Assembly (NCBI RefSeq): GCF_026151205.1
Contig: NC_087083.1
Location: forward strand, 5,620,460 to 5,684,459
DNA: 64,000 nt
Direction of reading: 5' to 3'
Source of the DNA: Bolinopsis microptera
Lineage: Eukaryota; Ctenophora; Tentaculata; Lobata; Bolinopsidae
Under the pieces are notes generated by a model. The model was not told where the DNA came from, searched no databases, and saw nothing but the letters and a program-made list of their open reading frames with translations. Below are positions 25,586 through 37,900 of the stretch, in pieces (the stretch's first letter is position 1; each line of letters opens with the position of its first letter). Position numbers and translations under genes: made by a program.

Positions 25586-26927
25586 TATATATATATATAT
25601 TATATACAGCTGAACAGTAAACAGTAAACAGTAAACATACTGCAATATTATAGAAAAGTGAGTACGCCAGTCCTGTTGATACATTTTATTTTGAACTGCT
25701 TGACGATGTCTGTTCTTAAATTACTATTAGTATATTATATATTACAATTACACTTGTATGTTTTATAAAGCATAACGGCAATTAATACTTTCCTTACACT
25801 TCAATTGTTAATTAACGTCAATACACGTTGTATGATTTCATACCACGTGTTGTGACGTCACAACACGTGGTATGACGTCATGTCACGTGTTTAATAAAGA
25901 ATTATGGTAATTACTATTAGCCTCATACTAATCATTAATTGTACAGTAAACGAATAAGGACATAATAACGATTATATTGTTGGCGCCAAACAGCTGTGAG
26001 TGCGTTTGAATGCGGCTTAGTTTATATTTTTATTCAACATCAAACATAAATATTAAATATAATTTTGTGATCGATAATATACATTTATGAAGCCGGTTAC
26101 TACACTGCAATTCGCTGGTTAGCCTAGTTATATACAGGAACGAACATGAGTCTCAACGACGTGATGTGACGTCACACCACGTGATGTGACGTCACACAAC
26201 GTGTGATACGACATTACAAAAAGACATTATAATGAAATACTAATACTAATACCAATGATTAACCAGATATGAACTGCCTGTTAAGCTGTTACACCATTGG
26301 ATGACCTTATCTAAAACTTAACGTATAACCTAGGTCATAAGATGATTGATAACTTAACTGATAACTTATCTCTTAACTTACTAACTAATTAGCTTAATTA
26401 CACCATTATGTACCGCTGAAACTCCTTCGAAGGTTATTTCTATTGCCGTCCCCATCGGTATCTGCTATCAATATAGTCTTGTCAACTATCTGTTGTAGCT
26501 GAACGTCCTTTAGGTTCGTACCCACCATCATCTTTAACACCTGGAATATGAATGACTATAACAAATAATTCTCTAATTAACTAGTTGACTAATTGACTTT
26601 AAACGACTACCAAAATGAGAGTTAATTTGCCAAAATTATACACTGAGAATTGAGATCCTTTTTTGTGAAAAAATTAACTAAAATTCGGGTTATGGGAAAC
26701 CTTATTTTAATTTCTATTTCTTTAAAATTTCATGTTTATTCTGATTTTCTGATAAGTAGAGCTGATAAAATCAGCTACCTCATTTAGAGTGCATGCGATG
26801 TGATCCTCATCATTAGGGTCATTAACATGTAACCTGATTTCATGGCGTTCATTGGAAAAACTTGCGATGTGATCTACACGAAGGTGTCCGATAACCATGG
26901 TGTCAGGGATCAGGGGGGGGGGGGGGG

Positions 26928-26963
<36 letters not shown>

Positions 26964-27014
26964 CAGTGCTTGTTAATGTTCTCACACCATGCTTACCAAG
27001 TTAATTCCCCCTAG
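25586..27014. other. Non-coding region upstream of the 246-codon gene
   Basis: AT-rich, with two small CRE/E-box clusters (25850-25890 and 26158-26210) and a long poly-G tract. No exon recognised. Confidence 0.5.
26913..26961 (+). repeat. Poly-G tract (about 48 G, one C)
   Basis: Near-continuous G run broken by a single C at 26928. It lies about 55 bp upstream of a TATA box; the minus-strand proline ORF across it is a by-product. Confidence 0.95.
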
Positions 27015-27022
27015 TATATAAG
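27015..27022 (+). promoter_or_regulatory. TATA box (TATATAAG) of the 246-codon gene
   Basis: TATATAAG lies about 97 bp before the ATG at 27119, a usual distance for a short 5' UTR. No other core element was identified. Confidence 0.6.
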
Positions 27023-27118
27023 CCACCCAGCTCCACATACGTCATATCTACTGTCAACTATTACGTTTACACTTCAACTAAACGACAAAACAGCTTTACT
27101 ACAATTCAACATGGGACA

Positions 27119-27859
27119 ATGCTATCCTTCCAAAAAAAACTAAACCCTAAATCCACCTTCTCCGATCATCCTGCTCACCACCGTTCTGTGATCCTCACAG
27201 CTCCAAAGAAGTCCTCCACCAGACGTCCTCACCACTCTCACCCTCCGCATAACTTCCAAACCATGTACAAGAGGAGCCAGATTGTAAACAAGCAACTGTT
27301 CCTCAACAGTGGCTTTGTGGAGGACGACTACATTTACTCTCCCTTCAACCCAGAACCTTCTAACATTTCTGAAGAACAGATCTCAAACAGAACAGACACC
27401 AGTACACGCAACCAACATGTTGTCTCTGCTACATTCGCCTACACAGTGTCAACTGAATCAACCTGCAATCCTCACTTTAGACTAAGGACTGATAATACGA
27501 TACCTAAAAAACTTGTATTCGACATCACGGAGCGGACCAACTCTATCCCTAACTGCACCACATTTATCACGGTCATGTCTGATGATAATCCTAGTTCTCC
27601 CAGAACTGTAGCAGAGAATCACGTCCTTCCTATCCTCGCCTCGGATAACTACCATTTCAGAACACCAGCTGAAGACTTCATGGAGAACCACCCTTTTGGG
27701 GCAGGGTCATCACAGAGAACGCTTGCAGAGGACCATGTGCTGCCGATACTGACGAGAGTTTCCTTGGATAGCATGGAATCTACTGATTGTGCTGGTACAC
27801 CTACAAGTGGTGGAAGAGATGGTGGAGACGAGCTCATGGAGACACTAGCTTACTTCTGA
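27119..27859 (+). CDS. Orphan intronless gene, 246 aa, Ser/Thr/Pro/His-rich with three 19-residue repeats
   Basis: I do not recognise the family. The frame is open from ATG 27119 to TGA and is framed by a TATA box and an AATAAA at 27963. The N-terminal third is basic and rich in His, Ser and Pro (low complexity, probably disordered). The C-terminal part contains three units spaced exactly 19 residues apart: RTVAENHVLPIL (162), RTPAEDFMENHP (181) and RTLAEDHVLPIL (200), followed by an acidic Gly-rich tail. There is no signal peptide or membrane helix. An upstream ATG at 27111 (MGQCYPSKKN) overlaps in another frame and stops after ten codons just past an A8 run; one extra A there would join it to this frame. 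Balanced codon use and regulatory signals on both sides support a real gene; function unknown. Confidence 0.65.
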   Translation: MLSFQKKLNPKSTFSDHPAHHRSVILTAPKKSSTRRPHHSHPPHNFQTMYKRSQIVNKQLFLNSGFVEDDYIYSPFNPEPSNISEEQISNRTDTSTRNQHVVSATFAYTVSTESTCNPHFRLRTDNTIPKKLVFDITERTNSIPNCTTFITVMSDDNPSSPRTVAENHVLPILASDNYHFRTPAEDFMENHPFGAGSSQRTLAEDHVLPILTRVSLDSMESTDCAGTPTSGGRDGGDELMETLAYF

Positions 27860-27962
27860 AGTCTGCTTGTTTTAGTGAACCATTTTATTATTTGTGAATA
27901 TTTTTTGATTTAAAATGATTACCCAAAATTATGTCTAATCAATTATAAACAAGTGCTCTGGC

Positions 27963-27968
27963 AATAAA
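27963..27968 (+). promoter_or_regulatory. Polyadenylation signal AATAAA
   Basis: AATAAA about 104 bp after the stop of the 246-codon gene, the first on this strand. Confidence 0.55.
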
Positions 27969-28642
27969 AAGAAAAATTGACATAGCATGGATAATAATGG
28001 GAAGGTTCGGTCAGAAAGTACATCTTGTTTGTGAATACTAGGTCCATCTGGTACAGTCTAATACATTGTATCCTTGATAGTTGATACCAACCTAACAACA
28101 CAATTAACATACTAAATATGAGCAATAAATATTACACATCAAAAAATCAATATACCGTAGTATATATTACACATGTTATCAGTGATACATGTGGCAATTG
28201 GCTTACATCACAGCGTCTTACCATTACAAAAACTTGGTATTTTTAACTAGAATTGTTGGCACCCTTTGTGTGAGTGTAACCTAGTGTTGAATAACCGTGA
28301 ACTTGTTTTTAAACTATTTCTGTGTATGTGACTTTGTAACTTGCCATGGGAGGGGTATGCTGTGTATGTGAATTTGTTACACATAATTAAGGGGGCAGTC
28401 TGGGGCTTATCTGTATTTTACCGCTTTTGATAATTCACAAGCTTGTCCACTAGGGCTTTATTGAGAAAATAAGTTTATTGGCATAACCCTATTACTAATT
28501 TATGTTCCCTACTATTGCCGAAGGCAAAAAGATTTTAGGGAATAAGTAATCGGATTTGGATATATGAGGTGGCCCGACGGCGCTACGTTGACGACAAAAG
28601 TCTGATCCTTCGCAATATAGACCACTCCCCCATGATTATGTG

Positions 28643-28650
28643 TATAAAAG
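28643..28650 (+). promoter_or_regulatory. TATA box (TATAAAAG) of the large TPR-like gene
   Basis: A consensus TATAAAAG lies 143 bp before ATG 28793. A start site about 30 bp downstream gives a 5' UTR of roughly 115 nt in which ATG 28793 is the first or second ATG. Confidence 0.55.
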
Positions 28651-28792
28651 GAGCCTATTTTGCGCGCGACGCCAGTTATGTGTGTTAATTGATTACAGGC
28701 ATAGCAACCAGTTTTTGGTGCTTGACGACTGTTACACAGGTTTACATCTGGTTACAATTTACACTAATTCATCAATTGGCTAACATCAGGTG

Positions 28793-28901
28793 ATGGGTAA
28801 GAGTGTGTCGGACAAGGTGGTGATATTGGGAGCACACAGAAATATCTACCAGACTATCAACTTCAGTACAGACTGTATCAAACACAACAAACTCACTAAG
28901 G
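28793..28901 (+). CDS. Putative first coding exon of the TPR-like gene
   Basis: ATG 28793 begins MGKSVSDKVVILG and runs 36 codons to AAG G|GTAAGC, a strong donor in phase 1. It sits below a TATA box. The frame continues into the exon at 30791 (G+GT). Confidence in it being this gene's start is moderate. Confidence 0.6.
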
Positions 28902-31900
28902 GTAAGCTTCCTTGAGGACACTGCCTAGAGTCAAATATCAAATCGATAAGGAGCACACCCCTCCCCCCTACAGAAGGAATCCCCAACAAAATTTGCTATA
29001 AAGCCAAAGTAAATAAGAAACTGGGTGCCATGCCAGTTCGCCGGTTTGTTCCGTCAATTATCCATACTTACATGGAACATTACTGCAATTATTGTTCTGT
29101 GCTAGCTTGAACAATGAACATGGGAGTACATTTTCAATAGCCAACCAGAGAACTGCATTTTGGTCACCTGGCGTGCCAATCAAAGATCTCGAATGGCAAA
29201 TACTGTACATTATAATTATATGTATAGTATATTGTATAATGTACGATATGCTTCTAATTCTCGTCACACAGTTATATTGGTGCTTATAATATTGTTGATT
29301 AACAGTGTACATATTTTACAAGTTACTAATCTAAAACGGCTACATACGGCTACATACGGCTACATACGGCTACATACCACTACATACCAATACATACTAC
29401 TACATACGGCTACATACCAATACATACCAATACATACCAATACATAAGTTACTACACTACACAAAGTTCATGTTATCGGATAAAGTGAAAATATTATGTT
29501 CCGGAGAAGCTAAATCCGGACCAGATTATATATTATATTCCAGAGAAGCTAAATCGGACCAGATATATTCAGAAGAAGCTAAATCAGGACCAGATATATT
29601 CCGGAGAAGCTAAATCCGGACGAGAAAAATAGGGATATCATTTGGTAGCGCACATGATACATTTACGTGGTTTAGTTAGGATATGATTTCCGGATCATTA
29701 TGATTTCTTTTACGAGAATATTTATTTGTTTACAGTCAATTAAGCCGGTCTGGCTGGCTAATCAATTGTAACCAATCAGTGAGCTGTATTCTAGTCACGT
29801 GACACAAACTAACCAATCAGAGAGCTGTATACTTATCATGTGACACATACAATAAGATCCAGGAAGATTGAACAACTCTTATTAAAGATATGATCCAAAA
29901 TATACGTGTGTCACAGTACACTAAATTGATGTACAATGTACAATGTACATTAAAAATAAATGTGTACAAACATTTAATGTGACTGTTATAGTGTAATACT
30001 TTCTTCAAGTTGGTTCAGACAATAAATAGCAATCACATTTTGATTGCTATTTATTGTCTGAACCGACGTTAAGAAATTATTTCAGTCATCTGACCGAAAC
30101 TAACCAATCAGAGAGCTGTATTCGAATCACATAACCGAAACTAACCAATCAGAGAGCTGTATCTCTCTAACTGGTCCAACTGGAGACCAGCAATCTGGCT
30201 CGAATCTGTGATTACCCTAAACCGTGACGATACACTGAGTCTCATACTTATAATTCGTGGAACATTAATTGTATAATGCACACAACTGACTAGTCAGAGA
30301 GCTGTATTCCAGTCACGTGACTCTTGCTGACCAATCAGAGAGCTGTATCGTAGTGTACACGAGTAGTCACACCACCATCTTAATATTCCACACACTGGAC
30401 TGATTATACTAGCGTAGCCTATCAGACAGCTGTTATCTAGTAACGTGACACAAAACAGCCAACCAGGCGGCTGTTATCTAGTAACTTAGTAACGTGACAC
30501 AAAACAGCCAACCAGGCGGCTGTTATCTAGTAACTTAGTAACGTGACACAAAACAGCCAACCAGGCGGCTGTATTCTGGTCACGTGATGAAAACCGGCCA
30601 ATCAGAGACCTGTATTCTGATCACGTGATGAAGACCGGCCAATCAGAGACCTGTATTCTGATCACGTGATGAAAACCGGCCAATCAGAGACCTGTATTCT
30701 AGCCATATAAAGTAGCGTAGAGTACTTACTAATAAAGACTCCCAAATTATCCTGTATAATAATTTATTGTAGGACTCGTATTGTTTACAGGTAACACAGT
30801 GTACATTGTAATACCATTGAAATGGACAAATTCAGAGCAGGGCGCCATGTACTTTGTAACATAACAGAATGCAGTATGAAAGGTCACTTTGTGTCACGTG
30901 ACAATGATAGAGCTCTCTGGTTGGCTGGCATCATGTACAATACACTGTATTATTGTGTAAGAGTAACCCACCGTACAGCAGAATGTGTCCCAATGTTACA
31001 GTGAAGGAATCTTGCAAACCCACTTATATTGCCACACAGTGCTACCTGCTACAGATGGGGGCCGGGGCCGGGGCCGGGGCCGGGGGAGGGGGGGGGGGGG
31101 GGGGGGGGGACTCTTACACCTTACACCACATCTACTCACATCCAGAGGCAGAAAGTTTTAAATTTTCTCCCAGTCCAATGTTTGAAGCCTTAAATTATAT
31201 TATGCCATAAAAAAAGTCAGGCCTTTTAAAAATGTCTTACATTTCCCTCAGACAGACTGGCGTGGTTATGAAAATGGCCACATATACCTTATCTACCACA
31301 TCTACATTATATACCTTATCTACCACATCTACATTATCTACCTTATCTACCACATCTACCTTATCCTACCACATCTACCTTATCTATTTTATCTACCACA
31401 TCTACCATATCTACCTTATCTATAATCTACCTTATCTACTTTACATCGTTACACTTCACTGTGCACTACATTTCCGTGTTATAGAAACTAGCCTATCAAA
31501 CTGAGCCAAATATATTTTGGTATATTGTATAATATGGATATTGTATACTATACAACATCTCCTGGACTTCTGCCTTGGTTAAAAGATTTGTTTGAAACTG
31601 TATGGAAAGGTGAGGATATTCCTAGTGATTGTAGGAAAGGAATCATCACCATCATCCCAAAGAAAGGGGACCTCACATATTGCAACAACAACAGAGGGAT
31701 AACTCTACGCTCCACAGTATCGAAGTTATTTCAAATCGTGTTGTTAAAAAGACTAAGTAATGGGCTTGAAAAGTTACTTAGAGAAAATCAGTGTGGTTTC
31801 AGGAGAAACCGTTCTTGTATAGATCAGCTATACTCCCTTCATTGTATAATACACAATTGTATAGAATTCAACGTCCCTTTGTATATAAACTTTATTGATT

Positions 31901-34900
31901 TTAAAGCTGCTTTTGATTCAATCAATCGTGACTTTATTTGGAAAGCTTTTGAACATTATGGTCTTCCAACAAAATACATCAATGTTTTCAAAGCGTTCTT
32001 TAGAGCAACTGAAAGTGCAGTTCGTGTCAATGGGGAATTGACAAGATGGTTTGATGTCGATTCGGGGACTGGACAAGGTGATGTGCAAGGGCCCCCCATT
32101 TTCAACCTTGTACTTAACTGGGGATTAGAACTTGCCGAGAAGTTTAAAAATATATCGCGTGGTTTTACTCTTCAGTACAGACAAAGTTCCAGACAACCGG
32201 AAAAATGTGTCATTGATTTGGACTATGCTGATGACATAGCAGGCATGGATGACACTGTCGAGGGACTGCAAGAAACAACGGACAATATTGCGAAATACTG
32301 TGGGCTTGGGGGTTTAAAGATGAACGCAAAGAAAACAGAGATCATGGTAATTGGGAAAGATACGTCGCAGCACCCACTCCCAGAGAATAGGACCATAGAT
32401 ATTACTGTCGATGGAAACCCTGCAAAGCAGGTCACTCAATTCACTTATCTGGGTGCCAAAATTACATCGGATGGCAAGATCGATAAAGAAATAAGTGTCA
32501 GGATTGGAAAAGCAACCGGAGCTTTTAACCAACTCAATAACATTTGGAAGAATAAGAACATAAGCATTAACAACAAAGTGCGAATCTACATCGCAGCTGT
32601 TCTTACCATTCTGACCTATGGAAGTGAGATATGGAACACGACTCAAGTGCAGACAAGAAGATTAGAGTCTTTCCATCAGTACTGCTTACGCAGAATCCTG
32701 AAAGTGAGGTGGTTCCATCGAGTAAGAAATGAAGATGTTTTAAGAAGGGCTTCAATAACTGCTCTTACTGACATAATAGCAACAAAACGGCTACGTTGGT
32801 TTGGACATGTCAGTAGAATGCCTGAAGATCGGTTACCTAACTATCTACTTGAATGGAAACCCAAGCATGGGAAACGATCAAGAGGCAGGCCTAGGAAGAG
32901 CTTAAATGATGTATTTATTGAAGATGCTGGGCAGAGATTGGATCGTAATGGACTCACGATTGATTGTATGAGAAGATTGGCTGCAGATCGAAAAGGATGG
33001 AGAAATATTACCCGCCGAAGTTGTATAATACAAAGTAATGACGCAGTCGACGCAGACTAATCCTTTTGGATGGAGATCTCGCCATGTAACATGTAACATG
33101 TATGTATACAACATATGCGCATATATACAGTATCACATTACAGTGTAGTAGAAATAAGATGTATCAATGAAACCGAAACATCGGCTGAAATGAACTGGAC
33201 TATGAGTAGACTATATTACATTGTGTGGTAACTGGTAATTGACCATTCTGATTGGTTGGTTTGTGGCATGTGACTTAAATCAACTGTTCTGATTGGTTGG
33301 TTTGTGGCATGTGTTACACGTATTGTGACACAGAGTGTATGTTTATTGTTTAACTGATCTAGGACAGGTTCTGGAACACGTTTAACATTATTCCAGTGTA
33401 GGTAGCTGGTTGTCCAACTCAGTAACACATCTCCAGTGCAGTGTAGGTAGCTAGTTTTCGGAATCAATATTAGATAAAATTGCCTCCGTACCCTAAGGTT
33501 TTTTTTTCTGGGTGCCACAGACCCACCCAATGGTGCTGACTTTTTTGGGTTAAAGACCCACTTTTCCATTGAATGTGGCTTGCTGGCTGAGCTGCGCTCG
33601 CAGTAACAGTTCACCACCAAATTTTTTGAACTTTCCCTATCAACAATCTTAGAGATTGGACTAAATATTACATTCCATAATTTAGGACTTGAAGTTGATG
33701 ACCTTCTTCCGTCAGAATAATTATATGTACTATTCATATATGCGATATTCCACCACATTTTGGTTGATAATTTGATTTCCAATGTCCACTCATACATATG
33801 TGGAAAACTTACAAATACCCCTTAAAATACTGGCTTTATACTTATAGTATAAAGATGTAGGTATCGGTCAGGGACATAGCCAGGATTTTTATTTGAGGGG
33901 GGCTGTCGGTGAGCGAAGCGAGCCGACGCGTCCAATCCAGCTGCGCAGCGAGCCAAGCGAGTAAGCTGTGGCAGGGGTCGGGGGGCGCAGCCCCCGGAAA
34001 TTTTTTGCGAAACATGGTGTTTTAGACGACATTTGGCATTAAAGAAATTTGTAGGATAGCAATAAACTGGGATTGAAAAGAATCAAGTACTCATGTACAG
34101 GGACGTAGCCAGAATTTTTTCTTTGATGGGGGCTGTCAGCGAGCGAAGCGAGCAGATGTGTCCAATCCAGCTGCGCAGCGAGCAAAGCGAGCAATCTGTG
34201 GCAGGGGTCTGGGGGCGCAGCCCCAAGCGGGGTCCAGGGGCGGAGCCCCTTGGCGGGGTCTAGGGGGGCGCGGCCCCCGGAAAATTTTTGCGAAACAGAG
34301 GGTTTTAGACGACATTTGGCATTAAAGAAATTTGTAGGACAGCAATAAACTAGGATTGAAAAGAATCAAGTACTCACGTAAATTTGGTTACCTCACAACA
34401 GCAATCTGCATTCTCCAATCAGAATTTACGACTTACTCAGGCCTCATCGTCTTAAGATTTTTACATTTCCTACGGTCTAGGGGACACTATTGACTATTTA
34501 TAGAAGTCTTCTAGAATGTTTGCTTGGATGTTATGACAGATACTTACTAATCCACAGTTCAAATCTTTGACTGACTGCAGTCATAAACACAGCCCAGTTA
34601 CCAGGCGACCATGGGGGAGTAGACACACAGTTGATAATGTAACAGACCCACTATCAATATCAACAGACCCACTATTTCATCTTAAAGACCCACAAGTCAA
34701 TCCACAGACCCATTTCAGAGTAGCAAAGACCCACTATTAAGCGAGTAGACACACACTTAATAACAATAGGCCCACTATTTGACCTTACAGACCCACTGCC
34801 AATAACAACAGACCCACTTTGTAACCTTACAGACCCACAAATAAATCTACAGACCCATTTCAGAGTAGCAAAGGCCCACTATTAAGCGAGTAGACACACA

Positions 34901-37900
34901 CTTAATAACAACAGACCCACTATCGATATCAACAGGCCCACTATTTCATCTTACAGACCCACAAGTCAATTTACAGACCCATTTCAGAGTAGCAAAGACC
35001 CACTATTAAGCGAGTAGACATACACTTAATAACAACAGACCCACTATCAATATCAACAGGCCCACTATTTCATCTTACAGACCCACAAGTCAATCTACAG
35101 ACCCATTTCAGAGTAGCAAAGACCCACTATCAAGCGAGTAGACACACACTTAATAACAACAGACCCACTATCAATATCAACAGACCCACTATTTCATCTT
35201 ACAGACCCACAAGTCAATCTACAGACCCATTTCAGAGTAGCAAAGACCCACTATCAAGCGAGTAGACACACACTTAATAACAACAGACCCACTATCAATA
35301 TCAACAGACCCACTATTCAATCTTACAGACCCACAAGTCAATCTACAGACCCATTTCAGAGTAGCAAAGACCCACTATTAAGCGAGTAGACACACACTTA
35401 CCACTATCAATATCAACAGGCCCACTATTTCATCTTACAGACCCACAAGTCTATCTACAGACCCATTTCAGAGTAGCAAAGACCCACTATCAAGCGAGTA
35501 GACACACACTTAATAACAACAGACCCACTATCAATATCAACAGACCCACTATTCAATCTTACAGACCCACAAGTCAATCTACAGACCCATTTCAGAGTAG
35601 CAAAGACCCACTATTAAGCGAGTAGACACACACTTAATAACAACAGACCCACTATCAATATCAACAGGCCCACTATTTCATCTTAATACAGACCCACAAG
35701 TCTATCTACAGACCCATTTCAGAGTAGCAAAGACCCACTATTAAGTGAGTAGACACACACTTAATAACAACAGACCCACTATCAATATCAACAGACCCAC
35801 TATTCCACAAAGACCCACTATTAAGCGAGTAGACACACACTTAATAACAACAGACCCACTATCAATATCAACAGACCCACTATTCAACCTTATAGACCCA
35901 TGTAAGTAAGTCTACACTATTTGACCTTACAGACCCACTGCCAATAACAACAGACCCACTTTGTAACCTTACAGACCCACAAATAAATCTACAGACCCAT
36001 TTCAGAGTAGCAAATATCAACAGGCCCACTATTTCATCTTACAGACCCACAAGTCTATCTACAGACCCATTTCAGAGTAGCAAAGACCCACTATTAAGCG
36101 AGTAGACACACACTTAATAACAACAGACCCACTATCAATATCAACAGACCCACTATTCCACAAAGACCCACTATTAAGCGAGTAGACACACACTTAATAA
36201 CAACAGACCCACTATCAATATCAACAGACCCACTAAATTCCACCTTATAGACCCATGTAAGTAAGTCTACACTGTAATAAAACACATCCAAGCTATCAAC
36301 AGGCCCACTATTTGAGCATGTACAGACCCTCATTAACCATGGTCAATTCAATCCTAACCTTACTCCCCCCCCCCCCCCCCCCCCCCCCCAAGAAAATATG
36401 TTTTTTTTTTCGTTTCAGACAATTTTAATTTTTCGATGAAAAAATTTGAGGCAAGGGTGCTGGCACCCTTGGCACCCTTTAAAAAAAAACCTTACCGTAC
36501 CCTGATTTATCATCATAATCTTGAACTTTCTGCCCCTTAAAAAATCCATCATCATATCTGGAGGAAGATACAAAACTTGATTTTATTTAATTATGTATTT
36601 ATATAACCAAACTATTTATTTTTTCTATAACCAAACTATTTATTATTTATATAACCAAACTATTTATTATTTAAATAACCAAACTATCAGGACTGGAGAC
36701 GCTACACGGTTTATACAGTAGTTCACACAGCACACATGTAAGAGCTATAGCTCTTTACGTTTTGGGGAGTCTATACCTTGATGGGTCAGTGATTTCAAAT
36801 TTAATTAAATAATCAATATTGATATTATTTATTGTTTGTTTTTATCTATCAGGGAATTCCCCAGAGAGAACGGGAATCCTGGTTATGTGTACAACAATAG
36901 CTATTTATTAATTTCAGGAGGTGACCGGGATTGGCAATTTTGAGCTATCCCGGTCCCGGTCCCGGTCCCGGTCAAATGCTGATTTATTTATTTATGGTCC
37001 CGGTCCCGGTTAATTCGGGATTCTTGGTCCCGGTCCCGGTCCCGGTCCCGGTCAATCACTCAAATTTGCTGGGATTTTGACCGGGATCTTTTACATAATT
37101 TCATTCACTGTGATTTTAAGTTTTTCCTTTTATTCATTGTGAATTTCATCTTTAAACATACTCTGAGCCAAATACAACAATGTTTAAAATTGCTAAACAA
37201 GTTTGAGTAATATTATTATTATCAAATCTAAAATAGCTAATAATTTATTAAATTATTAACAGGCCCCTTAACGTGGGCAATAATATACGCTTTTTAAATT
37301 ATATAAACAAATTGAAGTCTATTTTTCCAATGTTGTTAAGTGTCTCTTTAGATCTGTTTTGGTCTTTTCGTGGGAGTTCCCACATTTGTTGGTTGAGAAT
37401 GCTCAACATAACATACATGATGCTTGACTGCTTTATTGACCCGGACAGGCACCGGGGGCAGACATCCCAACACCAGTGCGTTGGGACATAGTGTTGGTCT
37501 GCTTCAGGACGTGTTAGATCCTAGAGAAGCCGCCATCCCCTCTACTGCTTTAGCTCAGCGGCAGCATGAGCCCTGGTTTCCTGCCACATTGGTACCTCTG
37601 AAAGTACAGAAAAGTGGTGGATTTCGGGGTCCAGGATACTCCCTCTTTGTTCTTTATGGTGGTAATATTTCTCTGAGATGTTTGCAGAGTCTTTGAGTAA
37701 TAAATTATGATCATGAATTAACCAGTAATCGACCGGAATTCCCGGTACCGGGAATCCCGGTACCGGGATTGGCAATTTTGAGCTATCCCGGTCCCGGTCC
37801 CGGTCAAGTCACATTTTTCATCCCGGTCCTGGTCCCGGTCCCGGTAAATTGATAATCTCTTTGAATCTCAGTCCCGGTCCCGGTCAAGTCACATTTTGTA

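Noticed and set aside
33216-33797. 193-codon minus-strand ORF
   Set aside because: Overlaps CCAAT-type units and satellite-like phrases, has no recognised motif and no splice or promoter context.
36094-36333. Minus-strand ORF that looks like a membrane protein
   Set aside because: It is a reading frame of the 124-bp satellite.
34605-36340. CRISPR-like array of spaced repeats
   Set aside because: The 'spacers' are themselves repeated and the unit is a 124-bp satellite; the setting is eukaryotic.
37273-37696. Two overlapping plus-strand ORFs inside the CCCGGT element (72 and 90 codons)
   Set aside because: No transposase motif or other domain recognised; too short to support as genes, mentioned only as element interior.
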